Positions 35,426 through 42,617 of a stretch of DNA of 63,555 bases are shown here, piece after piece. Source of the DNA: a virus; the IMG/VR virus record IMGVR_UViG_3300004806_000026, positions 1 through 63,555 of that record, one strand, 5' to 3'. The translations under genes and the position numbers were made by a program. How positions within the stretch are numbered: position 1 is the first letter of the stretch; each line of letters opens with the position of its first letter. The notes beneath the pieces were generated by a model, which ran no database searches, was not told where the DNA came from, and saw nothing but the letters and a program-made list of their open reading frames with translations.

Positions 35426-36372
35426 ACTGCTGCATTACCTCTAATATTAGTATTCAGCTTAGTTTGACCATCCCTATACGCATCACCTCTTTCAAGTCCA
35501 TCTCCGAGGCGTTTAGCAAGCATAAGCGCTTCTGAGTACTTATCTTCATAGTACTTAACTAAATCTTGCTCACCCTTCATAAACAACATGGCTTCGCGCA
35601 TAGATCCATAAAGAAGTACTGGATCAAAGTTATCGCCCAACCAGCTTGTTCCATTTGAGTTGTTAATCGTATTGACATTGATAGCAAAGCCCGATCCTGA
35701 TCCGCCAAGGCTAGATGCAGATACACCTAAAGAATCTCCAACAGCATAAAAATTGCCACCGTTTTGAAGTGTAAAGGAAGTTACTGTTCCGCTAGATCCC
35801 ACTAAAAAGTCGGCATAAGCACTCTGCCCAGACCCACCGGTCAAAGGAATATTTTGATACAAACCAGGAGCATAACCAAATCCTGAATTGGTAACGTTGG
35901 TTACAGAAGTAATAATACCTTGAACTATTGAAGGGGGGTAAAAGAAATAATGTAACTCTACGTTATAAGATTGATCCGGCGTAGGCCCAAGAATACAAGA
36001 CAATTCATTTTGATTATTGTATTGAGGTCCAAAGACTGCATAGTATTTAGGCGTTCCTTGCGCCGTTGGATTTGGATATGCCTCTCGAATAAAGTTTACA
36101 TCCTTATTAAGAAGGTAGGTAAACGGCACAGTCGTATAGTCTGATGTGTATATAGCTATGGAATATGTTGATAGCCAATCTATCGGTAAAGATAAATAAG
36201 AATTACTTGCGGTCAAAGTACCGGTAACATTCTTACGAAGTGACGGGAAATTAATTGTGTTGTATATACGTTCTTCGGCTTGCTGTACAAATACTGGAAT
36301 GTTTGCAAGAAACAAAGACTCCGTATTCTCAGCATACGCTTGGATTGTGTTGTACAACGTTTCGTAATTCAC
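35422..36372 (-). CDS. Head-tail adaptor-like protein with inserted domain, 316 aa
   Basis: The ends match a conserved podovirus family: AEERIYNTINFPSLRKNVTG, YLLNKDVNFIREAYPNP, ILGPTPDQSYNVELHYFFYPP, and LGDNFDPVLLYGSMREAMLFMKGE. This family often fills the head-tail adaptor or stopper position. An insert of ~90 residues (about 155-240, GFGYAPGLYQNIPLTGGSGQ and following) breaks the usual spacing; similar Gly-rich sandwiches occur in tail fibres. Translation starts at GTG, overlapping the upstream stop by four bases. Confidence 0.75.
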   Translation of the reverse strand: MNYETLYNTIQAYAENTESLFLANIPVFVQQAEERIYNTINFPSLRKNVTGTLTASNSYLSLPIDWLSTYSIAIYTSDYTTVPFTYLLNKDVNFIREAYPNPTAQGTPKYYAVFGPQYNNQNELSCILGPTPDQSYNVELHYFFYPPSIVQGIITSVTNVTNSGFGYAPGLYQNIPLTGGSGQSAYADFLVGSSGTVTSFTLQNGGNFYAVGDSLGVSASSLGGSGSGFAINVNTINNSNGTSWLGDNFDPVLLYGSMREAMLFMKGEQDLVKYYEDKYSEALMLAKRLGDGLERGDAYRDGQTKLNTNIRGNAAV

Positions 36373-36650
36373 GCCATTGGTCCTCTTGCAATTCTACCTT
36401 TTGTAGCCGCGCCGTTACCACGAGTTTCTATCCCAGTGGATTTAGGACCATTTGTAATGTTGCCTAAACTTACGCGTCTTGCGGGCATGCCCCCAGGAGT
36501 AGACTCGTCTGCACGCATTGTATTTGGGTCAGTAGCATAATGAACAGCCTCTTGTCCATTAATAACATTACCTTTCATGTTATGTGCTTGCGCATATAAC
36601 GAAGCTGGACCTACTTCTTTGCCGCCTTTTTTCATGCTGAATTTAGCCAT
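36369..36650 (-). CDS. Small Gly/Lys-rich KKGG protein, 93 aa
   Basis: Begins AKFSMKKGGKEVGPASLYAQAHNMKG and is basic and Gly-rich with PGGMPARRVSLGN. The KKGGxxxGPxxLYA patch recurs in the 38,574 product. No known fold. It belongs to a cluster of small basic virion-block proteins with the KKGG/AEGG motif. I infer a structural or DNA-condensing role from charge and place. Confidence 0.65.
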   Translation of the reverse strand: MAKFSMKKGGKEVGPASLYAQAHNMKGNVINGQEAVHYATDPNTMRADESTPGGMPARRVSLGNITNGPKSTGIETRGNGAATKGRIARGPMA

Positions 36651-36886
36651 TATTTGCCCCTTGAAGAAGACTTCTGGTTAGTAACACGAGCCATATTACG
36701 ACCCATGCTTCTAAGATTAGACTGAGTTACACCACCTTTAGCCATTTTCTTTGTAGGCATACCGCCTTTTTTAAGGACGATTTTAGTGTGCTTACCAGGA
36801 TGTTCTTGAGCATCGTGCTCTTTAAAAGCTTTTTTGATCATTGCTTTATCTTGAGCAATGTCGTTATCCATTTCTTTTTTAGCCAT
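36650..36886 (-). CDS. Small very basic KKGG protein, 78 aa
   Basis: Lys/Arg-rich with KIVLKKGGMPTKKMAKGGVTQSNL and SMGRNMARVTNQKSSSRGK. It shares the KKGG/KGG motif with its neighbours. The net positive charge suggests DNA contact or packing near the head, but this is inference. It overlaps the next gene by one base. Confidence 0.65.
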   Translation of the reverse strand: MAKKEMDNDIAQDKAMIKKAFKEHDAQEHPGKHTKIVLKKGGMPTKKMAKGGVTQSNLRSMGRNMARVTNQKSSSRGK

Positions 36887-36895
36887 AATTTACTC

Positions 36896-37318
36896 CTACG
36901 TTATTGTGACTGAATTTACCGTGCCTTTTGCAACCAAGGCATTTGGCGTTAGGCTTCTATCAAAACCACTGGAACCACCAACCGGCATCCAGCCCCATTG
37001 AAACACTCGACTTCCAGTTTCAGGATATCCGTTCTCATCAAGTGAATTGTCAACCCCGTTTTGAATCTGCAGTCCACTACTTCCAGAACCATAATAGCTG
37101 ATATCAGGTCTTGGCTCACGCACTGCTTGCGGATCATTTACAGGATACAAACCTAATTGTAATTGCGGATGATCTGGATCCCAACACTCAGGGCATACTT
37201 TGATGCTAACTTGTTTAGTCTTAATCGTCAACTTACGAAGTTCGACAAGTTTGTACCGCTGACCGCACCGGTCGCATTCGGCAATCGCATACTTACCGGA
37301 AGAATACTTACTAGGCAT
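36896..37318 (-). CDS. Zn-ribbon virion-cluster protein, 140 aa
   Basis: CDRCGQRYKLVELRKL and VCPECWDPDHPQ give two CxxC pairs, a zinc ribbon. It continues LGLYPVNDPQAVREPRPD and a Gly/Ser-rich, beta-like end. A well-conserved family in podovirus structural blocks; role unknown. It lies between tail-tube-like and adaptor proteins. Confidence 0.75.
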   Translation of the reverse strand: MPSKYSSGKYAIAECDRCGQRYKLVELRKLTIKTKQVSIKVCPECWDPDHPQLQLGLYPVNDPQAVREPRPDISYYGSGSSGLQIQNGVDNSLDENGYPETGSRVFQWGWMPVGGSSGFDRSLTPNALVAKGTVNSVTIT

Positions 37319-37321
37319 CCT

Positions 37322-38254
37322 TTACCTCGAATAGAAAATGTTCCTTGGAACCCACCGGATCGGAGCAGTCTCACGGTCTTCCTGGGCAGCCAAGTTAAAC
37401 TGATCCTCGTAGTCCTGTTTCAAAAACAAAACGCGCTCTGGCATGACTTCTGGCTTCTTAACACTAAGAAAATAAGAAAGTCCAGCCACAAAGCAGTTAA
37501 TAAATCTGAACGGAATATCTTGAACGTTGACGCCGCCCCCTGCGTCTTGTATGCGCCTCATGCGCCAGTAAACGAGTGTATAGGGGCCTCCACCTGAGTC
37601 CGGACAAGGCCAAACGGTCAGGTTAGGGAGGTATTGCTCAATTATCGCGGCCCCTGCGGTGTGCGCTACAGCAGTTGTGCCGTTTTGTCCACGATAACAG
37701 TTTACGATCTGATTACCGCTGATATTAGCGTAACCAATAATTTCATTATCAATCTGGATATACCCAGAACTACGCAGGTTCTGCGTTGTACTTAAAGTCA
37801 GCGTCGTATCTGTGGCTAAACAAGTAGACGCAAGAGTAATCGTCGTTGGGTTGGCGTTACCTGTTTGGCGGTTAAACCAGACTTGAATAGGGCGCCCCGT
37901 CGTTAACTTGTTAGGTATTGTGGAATAGGTACTTTCACTAATACGGCTTAAATTAATATCCGCCTGATTAGAGGTGCTGGTATTGCTTGTACGGGTAACT
38001 AAATCAAGGATATCAATGGTGTCATTAGGCACGTTGTAAAACGCTTGCCCAGTAACCAAAGGGATCACACACTCCTCAACAGTCCAAAGATTAATACCTC
38101 GATTAGCCCATTCAATTGTCATCAAATTGATAGACCGACGTGCAGTACGCAAGTCATATCCAGAACGCATCTGGAGTCCACAGCGCTCAAAAGCATCCTC
38201 GACCAGTTCGGTTAGGTCTAAGTTAAATGATGCGGTTCCAGATGTTTGAGCCAT
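37322..38254 (-). CDS. Head-tail connector/tail tubular-like protein, 310 aa
   Basis: Starts with ELVEDAFERCGLQMRSGYDLRTARRSINL, a module typical of podovirus tail tubular (T7 gp11-like) or gp4-like connectors. It ends in FRFINCFVAGLSYFLSVKKPE and YEDQFNLAAQEDRE. Between them lies a beta module (IQIDNEIIGYANISGN, CYRGQNGTTAVAHTAGA) common in tail proteins. It likely closes the head-tail interface. Confidence 0.75.
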   Translation of the reverse strand: MAQTSGTASFNLDLTELVEDAFERCGLQMRSGYDLRTARRSINLMTIEWANRGINLWTVEECVIPLVTGQAFYNVPNDTIDILDLVTRTSNTSTSNQADINLSRISESTYSTIPNKLTTGRPIQVWFNRQTGNANPTTITLASTCLATDTTLTLSTTQNLRSSGYIQIDNEIIGYANISGNQIVNCYRGQNGTTAVAHTAGAAIIEQYLPNLTVWPCPDSGGGPYTLVYWRMRRIQDAGGGVNVQDIPFRFINCFVAGLSYFLSVKKPEVMPERVLFLKQDYEDQFNLAAQEDRETAPIRWVPRNIFYSR

Positions 38255-38256
38255 TA

Positions 38257-38577
38257 TTAATTAGCTTTGTTAGCTGCAAATTGTTTTTGTGCGTCTGTCT
38301 GTGGGGCTTCAATAGGTACGGTCGCAGGAGTCACAGACATAGTAATTACGTTCGTATCAGCAGGGGCGGCTATAACAACAGGGGCGGCTATAACAACAGG
38401 AGCTTCAATAACAGGCGCAGCAGGTTGTGCAATCTTTAGATGCTCTTCAATCTTATCAATAAATGCTTGAGTTTCTTTAGTAACTGCACCGTGCGCAGAT
38501 TCTTGAACCTGAGCCATATGCTTAACAAGAGCATATAAGTGCTCAACATTCTCTTCAATATGCTTTAGTAAACTCAT
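38257..38577 (-). CDS. Helical protein with APVVIA repeat, 106 aa
   Basis: N-terminal helix (LLKHIEENVEHLYALVKHMAQVQE) followed by an Ala/Pro/Val tail with a perfect duplicated six-residue unit (APVVIA), encoded by a tandem 18-bp DNA repeat. No family recognised. The helix may dimerise; the tail is probably flexible. Confidence 0.6.
   Translation of the reverse strand: MSLLKHIEENVEHLYALVKHMAQVQESAHGAVTKETQAFIDKIEEHLKIAQPAAPVIEAPVVIAAPVVIAAPADTNVITMSVTPATVPIEAPQTDAQKQFAANKAN
38363..38398. repeat. Tandem 18-bp coding repeat
   Basis: GGGGCGGCTATAACAACA occurs twice head to tail within the 38,257 gene and adds one six-residue unit. Slippage could change copy number without breaking the frame. 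Confidence 0.75.
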
Positions 38578-38813
38578 TTATTTCTCCTAGTTTTAGCTGA
38601 TTCAATAAAATCTTGATCTGTAGGTGCGCCCTTTTGACCAGGCTTCCTCATCTTTGCTCCGCGCTTTTGCTTAGCATGAATATTGGCATAAAGTCCAACA
38701 GGTCCACCTTTTTTGTAGACCTCAACGTCATTTGGATTGTCCTTACGAACAACCGTTTTAGCTTCAGGCATTTTGGAAGGGCGGATTGCGCCCATTCCCC
38801 GACTCGCCATCAT
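38574..38813 (-). CDS. Small basic KKGG protein, 79 aa
   Basis: Contains VEVYKKGGPVGLYANIHAKQKRG and MRKPGQKGAPTDQDF. The KKGG..GLYA patch resembles the 36,369 product, so the two may be distant duplicates. I recall GLYANIHAK-type small proteins from other podovirus structural blocks. Role not known. Its start overlaps the stop of the His-rich gene. Confidence 0.7.
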   Translation of the reverse strand: MMASRGMGAIRPSKMPEAKTVVRKDNPNDVEVYKKGGPVGLYANIHAKQKRGAKMRKPGQKGAPTDQDFIESAKTRRNK

Positions 38814-39004
38814 TTTCTTTTAGCCATTCCACCGCCGCACATGGCTTTAACATGCTCGTGGTGCTTCATGTGACCAGCAGAGTGTTCACCATACATTTTG
38901 TGGTGATGAACGTGACCGCCTTCTTCCATCTTCTCCATCATATGCACGTTGTGTGTATGAGCTGGAGCTGCTTCTTTCATTAATGGGGGATGATCATTTT
39001 TCAT
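38810..39004 (-). CDS. His/Met-rich small protein, 64 aa
   Basis: Thirteen of 64 residues are His and about ten Met, with clusters THNVHMM, HVHHH, HSAGHMKHHEH, plus one Cys before GGGM. The composition points to soft or transition metal binding (Cu, Ni, Zn). The EEGGH patch loosely fits the GG motif of the neighbours. It lies in the structural block, so it could be a minor virion or assembly protein. Unknown family. Confidence 0.65.
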   Translation of the reverse strand: MKNDHPPLMKEAAPAHTHNVHMMEKMEEGGHVHHHKMYGEHSAGHMKHHEHVKAMCGGGMAKRK

Positions 39005-39013
39005 AACTAGTCC

Positions 39014-39418
39014 TTAACAAAATTTACCACGGGTCTTGCCTTTTTGAGCAATACCATCTGCACGAGCTGAGGCTGTACCGCCAGAAGCCATCTTCTTAAC
39101 AGTCTTACCACCTTTTTTCATACCAGTAGTACTACCCGCCATTTTCTCTTCGATATCTCTAGTGTGCCCACGCTTTTGAAGTTTAGACTCACCAAATTTA
39201 CCATGCTTGTTAGATCCCTTTTCTACATCTTCCGACATACTGCGGGTACCCATTGTTTCTTTTGCTGCCATATTTCCACCTTTAGAAAATTTCTTGCCTT
39301 TGTCGGCTTGACTAAAATCTTCCCCAACATTTTTGGGGACTCCTACTTTCTTGGCGAACGCTGGGTTATGGGCCACCGCCTCCATGAAATTGTGCTGTTT
39401 TTTACTGCTACTTGGCAT
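39014..39418 (-). CDS. Basic KKGG protein, 134 aa
   Basis: Start placed at the ATG giving MPSSSKKQHNFMEAVAHNPA; a longer frame would extend into the upstream gene. KKVGVPKNVGEDFSQADKGKKFSKGG is a patch I know from other phage structural blocks. The C-terminus has MKKGGKTVKKMASGGTAS. Very rich in Lys and Gly. Likely a small virion or DNA-contact protein. Confidence 0.65.
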   Translation of the reverse strand: MPSSSKKQHNFMEAVAHNPAFAKKVGVPKNVGEDFSQADKGKKFSKGGNMAAKETMGTRSMSEDVEKGSNKHGKFGESKLQKRGHTRDIEEKMAGSTTGMKKGGKTVKKMASGGTASARADGIAQKGKTRGKFC

Positions 39419-39653
39419 TCTTAATCTCCATAAGCCTATCCAGTTTTTCGTCCAACCTATCAAGACGGTCCAAAACCCTAGTGATGTCTGCATGGACTTC
39501 TTGCTTTGTAACGTACTCTTTAGCAATCTCTTCTCTGGTTCTGTTAAGAAGGATGGTAACTCTTTGCAGTTCATTAAATTTCTCCTTAAGGAAAAACCCT
39601 ATGATCGCGACAAAAAGCGATAGTGCGGAGTTCCAAAGTATCATAACGTCCAT
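39408..39653 (-). CDS. Membrane-anchored coiled coil, 81 aa
   Basis: One N-terminal hydrophobic helix (ILWNSALSLFVAIIGFFL) is followed by a charged region (residues 25-80) with clear heptads, RVLDRLDRLDEKLDRLME. Similar short proteins occur in podovirus structural blocks. The shape suits an inner-membrane anchor for assembly or ejection. The 3' end overlaps the next gene by 11 bases. Confidence 0.7.
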   Translation of the reverse strand: MDVMILWNSALSLFVAIIGFFLKEKFNELQRVTILLNRTREEIAKEYVTKQEVHADITRVLDRLDRLDEKLDRLMEIKNAK

Positions 39654-40073
39654 TTAGATCTTTTCCCTAATTTCTTTATATTTATCCCACTTAGGTGAAT
39701 CCACAGAAGCGTATAAATATTGTGCAGCGAATTCAAGTAGTGTAGGGTCGTCTCTAAAATGTCCTAAACCGCGGTTGCAATGATTACATAACATTCCACG
39801 AATTTTACCGGTTATGTGGTCATGGTCAACGACTAGTTTAGTTTCGTCTCCACATATAACACACTCTTTTGTTGTTGCTTTAAGTTCTTTTAGGGCTTCG
39901 TCTGAAATAACAGATCTATGTTTACCTCGGCAATTTTCATTTCGATAAGAAGCACGGCAAGTACGGCACCAACTATCAAAACCTAATTTAGTTTTATTGT
40001 GTAATGGAAAATTAACCGCATCTAACGGTTTTTCTACTTTACACTTGGTGCAGCACTTACTTAACAATTCCAT
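39654..40073 (-). CDS. Recombination endonuclease VII-like protein, 139 aa
   Basis: The T4 endonuclease VII signature is clear: ECVICGDETKLVVDHDHITGKIRGMLCNHCNRGLGHFRDD, with zinc cysteines and the catalytic DHDH. An N-terminal zinc-like part (CCTKCKVEKP, SWCRTCRASY) completes it. It may resolve branched DNA before packaging or act as a mobile homing enzyme. Its place inside the head operon, overlapping DUF6321 by 13 bases, favours the mobile view. Confidence 0.88.
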   Translation of the reverse strand: MELLSKCCTKCKVEKPLDAVNFPLHNKTKLGFDSWCRTCRASYRNENCRGKHRSVISDEALKELKATTKECVICGDETKLVVDHDHITGKIRGMLCNHCNRGLGHFRDDPTLLEFAAQYLYASVDSPKWDKYKEIREKI

Positions 40074-40312
40074 GCTTTTAAAGACAGCGCTTTACGCGTT
40101 GGCTTTCCTTTTTCATCTTTCATTGGACCAGGCATACCGCTCATTCTGGCGCAAAAAGATTTACGACGGCCTTCATCCTTTTTTGTCTTTGGATGTGGAG
40201 CTGGAGGTTTAAGGTTCATACCTTCTTTCTTAGCAGAAGCTCGTCCCTTAGCATTTAAACCGCCATTTGGGTTTTTACCCTCTTTACGTTGCCATGCTGG
40301 GGACTTAGCCAT
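40061..40312 (-). CDS. DUF6321-like basic protein, 83 aa
   Basis: Nearly the full chain fits a conserved phage family I recall as DUF6321: SPAWQRKEGKNPNGGLNAKGR, then LKPPAPHPK and RRKSFCARMSGMPGPMK, ending LSLKAWNC. Extremely basic. Present in many podovirus structural blocks, with no known activity. Confidence 0.8.
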   Translation of the reverse strand: MAKSPAWQRKEGKNPNGGLNAKGRASAKKEGMNLKPPAPHPKTKKDEGRRKSFCARMSGMPGPMKDEKGKPTRKALSLKAWNC

Positions 40313-41088
40313 TATGTATTCCCTACGTCTGCTGCATTTTTAATCAGATAACCTTCTTGCGAAACTGTCAAAGCCGCAGTACCGGTACTAACTTTTGCTT
40401 GCAACTGAATGTCTGTTTTTTCAGGAACAGCCCTAGGCATTACTCGCTGTGTATGATAGTTGTTTGTAAACGGAGCCACAATAGTAACGGTGGGCACACC
40501 TGCGCTACTTGTTTGGTAGTTCTGGTATGTTGCAAAACCTGCGGGATTAGCGTTTAAGCTGGTATTGATGTCAATACGGCTCAAGTAGAACGTGTATCCT
40601 GCGGGCACGGTGTAAATACCCATCAAAGTGCGACCGTTGCCTGCTGCAATCTCTGCGTACAGCGTTGTATCTGATGTGTCTTTTAGCGTAATGTTGCCAG
40701 TAGGGGCGCCACTAGCGACCGACATACTGTTGACACGGAAATAAGACTTTACTGTAGTTACAGCCGTTGTACCATTAAGCTTTATATTTTCAGAAATTTG
40801 ATTGTAGTTTGCGTCTAAGCCGCTGATAGTTATCAACGAAGTTGCATCTGCGCCCGTGTTAACAGAACTGACAAGGTGCATTTGAATAGCAGATGACGGG
40901 AAAGTATAGGAGCTATTGCCTTCCCATACAGGCACAAATGATGTACCTACTGATGTTTGATAACCATAAATGTTTAAAACACTATGCCCATAAACTTGCC
41001 CGCGAGCCACTTGCAAATCAAATGGTTCTGTTTTGTTTTGACGAGTTGTTGACGGAAGTATGCCGCCACTAGATAACGATGTTGCCAT
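40312..41088 (-). CDS. Virion structural protein, 258 aa
   Basis: Beta-rich, with FDLQVARGQVYGHSVLNIYGYQ near the front and YTVPAGYTFYLSRIDIN in the second half. This plan is seen in head- or tail-decorating phage proteins. No enzyme motif. Its neighbour at 41,136 has the same composition, so both may be surface or tail-vertex components. Confidence 0.6.
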   Translation of the reverse strand: MATSLSSGGILPSTTRQNKTEPFDLQVARGQVYGHSVLNIYGYQTSVGTSFVPVWEGNSSYTFPSSAIQMHLVSSVNTGADATSLITISGLDANYNQISENIKLNGTTAVTTVKSYFRVNSMSVASGAPTGNITLKDTSDTTLYAEIAAGNGRTLMGIYTVPAGYTFYLSRIDINTSLNANPAGFATYQNYQTSSAGVPTVTIVAPFTNNYHTQRVMPRAVPEKTDIQLQAKVSTGTAALTVSQEGYLIKNAADVGNT

Positions 41089-41114
41089 GAATAATCTCCT
41101 TAAAGGTTAAAGAT

Positions 41115-41130
41115 AGGGGCCGAAGCCCCT
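41115..41130 (-). terminator. Hairpin, possible weak leftward terminator
   Basis: AGGGGC/GCCCCT pair around a four-base CGAA-type loop just after the 41,136 gene stop. The leftward sequence after it is only moderately T-rich, so termination is likely partial. Confidence 0.5.
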
Positions 41131-41135
41131 AGAGA

Positions 41136-41846
41136 TTAGTCAAAGTTACCGTATGGGTAAGTTGTGGCGTTACCAATGTTCATGTCGTTTTGGTTGTAAC
41201 GAATTGTTACTTCGACCTGACCAGAAGTAAGACCAGCCGCTGTAGTAGTCATCGCTAAAGTTACAACAATCTGACCAAACCATGCTGGGTCTTGACCAAC
41301 GTTGGGGTTTTGGAAGTCTTGCAATGTAGCATTGCTGTTTGTTAGTTGTGAGCCAACAAATGTACCTGTGTATCTCTGAGCAGCAGGGCTAGAGATATTG
41401 CTAAATGTAGCGTAAACACCAGTAGATGTTGCAAAGTTGTTTGAAACGTAAGGCTGAATTGCACTTACTGCAACGGGTGTACCTGCACTGTCTTTAGGGA
41501 CTGTACCAATATCAAGGATAACATCTGTGATATTGCAGCTATAAGGAACATAAAACACAACACCACGGTATACGAGGTTGGTTGCATCTGCTGTAGGAGC
41601 AGAAGCTTTAGTAGGTCCACTATTGCTAAATACACCAGACTGAGGAGTCCAGATCGTAGCAGCGCTATTGGGGATATTGTTAGAAGCAACAAATACACCT
41701 GAAGCGCCACCGTAGTTAGCACCGGGGGCCGTTACTGAAAAATCTAGAAGAGTCGTTTGAACGAGGTCTGTGTAACCTACATCTCTATTGGGGCCAAAAC
41801 GATTTTGCCCAGAAAGAATTGGGCCGGAAAATGTGGAACGTGCCAT
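41136..41846 (-). CDS. Virion structural protein, 236 aa
   Basis: Begins ARSTFSGPILSGQNRFGPNRDVGYTDL and ends DMNIGNATTYPYGNFD. Beta-rich and Ala/Ser/Thr-rich. The opening RSxFSGPxxSxNGF-like pattern is known in phage structural proteins next to the capsid. It is probably a head decoration or outer vertex protein. It lies after an endonuclease gene and a short gene remnant. Confidence 0.65.
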   Translation of the reverse strand: MARSTFSGPILSGQNRFGPNRDVGYTDLVQTTLLDFSVTAPGANYGGASGVFVASNNIPNSAATIWTPQSGVFSNSGPTKASAPTADATNLVYRGVVFYVPYSCNITDVILDIGTVPKDSAGTPVAVSAIQPYVSNNFATSTGVYATFSNISSPAAQRYTGTFVGSQLTNSNATLQDFQNPNVGQDPAWFGQIVVTLAMTTTAAGLTSGQVEVTIRYNQNDMNIGNATTYPYGNFD

Positions 41847-41858
41847 GACAATGAGTCC

Positions 41859-41945
41859 TTATGCAAAAGTTACCTTGTTAATCGTTGCATCGTCTGCTGG
41901 GCCAGTGGCAACAAGGTGGAATTCCCAGATAGCCAAATAATACAC
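41859..41945 (-). pseudogene. C-terminal remnant of a structural gene after the HNH gene
   Basis: A 28-codon stretch reads YYLAIWEFHLVATGPADDATINKVTFA to a TAA (shown here in part). It begins at a GTG overlapping the HNH stop and has no Shine-Dalgarno. The last residues look like the end of a beta-structured virion protein. No matching N-terminal half lies before the HNH gene. I read it as the leftover 3' end of a gene displaced by HNH insertion; a tiny coupled peptide is the alternative. Confidence 0.45.
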
Positions 41946-42535
41946 TATTTTTGGACGGAGTCAACAAGTTTATTGGACTTTTTAAGATTTTCTGCGCGTG
42001 ACATTATTTGTAAATTCCAAGGTACATGTAAACCGCAAACCGTTTCCCCCCTCAATGGTACTATATGGTCTACGACATAAGGCGTTCCTGTAATGCGCGT
42101 AGCAGTCATAGCGTCTATGTACAGCTGTTTTATTTGTTGTTTTTGCTCAGAAGAAAGCCATGTGGGCGTAGCTTGTTTGTGTTTATCCCTACGATGTTTA
42201 GTGCTTGCTTTTACTTCGTCGGGGTGCTTTTCTTTCCATGCTTTTTTATATTGTTGCCGTTGTTCGTTAGGACGCGCCATAGCCTTTAATTTGACTATTT
42301 CTTTATTGCGCTCATAGTATTCTTTTTTAGCTTGTTGTCCTGCATCGGACTGGTTGTACTGCTTAAAATACTCTGCACGGGTTTCATTTCCTTTAGTCCA
42401 TTCAACCTTTAAACATTCCGTGCATGAGCCTTTAGTTTTGCGTAAAGCTATATGCCCATGTTTGCAGGGTTGCCCAGTGAAATAGTACTTACTGCCGGTT
42501 TTCTTTGCTTCTTCTCTTGTGGTTGGGTAGTCCAT
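41945..42535 (-). CDS. HNH homing-type endonuclease, 196 aa
   Basis: N-terminal zinc-like region (YFTGQPCKHGHIALRKTKGSCTECLK), a long charged linker, and C-terminal HNH motif (YVVDHIVPLRGETVCGLHVPWNLQIMSRAENLKKSN). It is free-standing between the major capsid and a structural gene. This is the usual layout of selfish homing enzymes that cut cognate genomes in late genes. The 28-codon remnant after it supports insertion. Confidence 0.9.
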   Translation of the reverse strand: MDYPTTREEAKKTGSKYYFTGQPCKHGHIALRKTKGSCTECLKVEWTKGNETRAEYFKQYNQSDAGQQAKKEYYERNKEIVKLKAMARPNEQRQQYKKAWKEKHPDEVKASTKHRRDKHKQATPTWLSSEQKQQIKQLYIDAMTATRITGTPYVVDHIVPLRGETVCGLHVPWNLQIMSRAENLKKSNKLVDSVQK

Positions 42536-42577
42536 ATTAACTCCTGTGACTTTGATACAGGTAAGTATACCACAAAA

Positions 42578-42599
42578 TAAAGGGGCCTAAGCCCCTTTA
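42578..42599 (-). terminator. Leftward terminator after the major capsid gene
   Basis: TAAAGGGGC and GCCCCTTTA form a nine-base-pair perfect stem around CTAA, followed leftward by TTTATTTT-like sequence. It lies 19 bases beyond the capsid stop, which would cap the abundant capsid transcript. Confidence 0.75.
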
Positions 42600-42617
42600 T
42601 AAATTAATCATTTAAGA

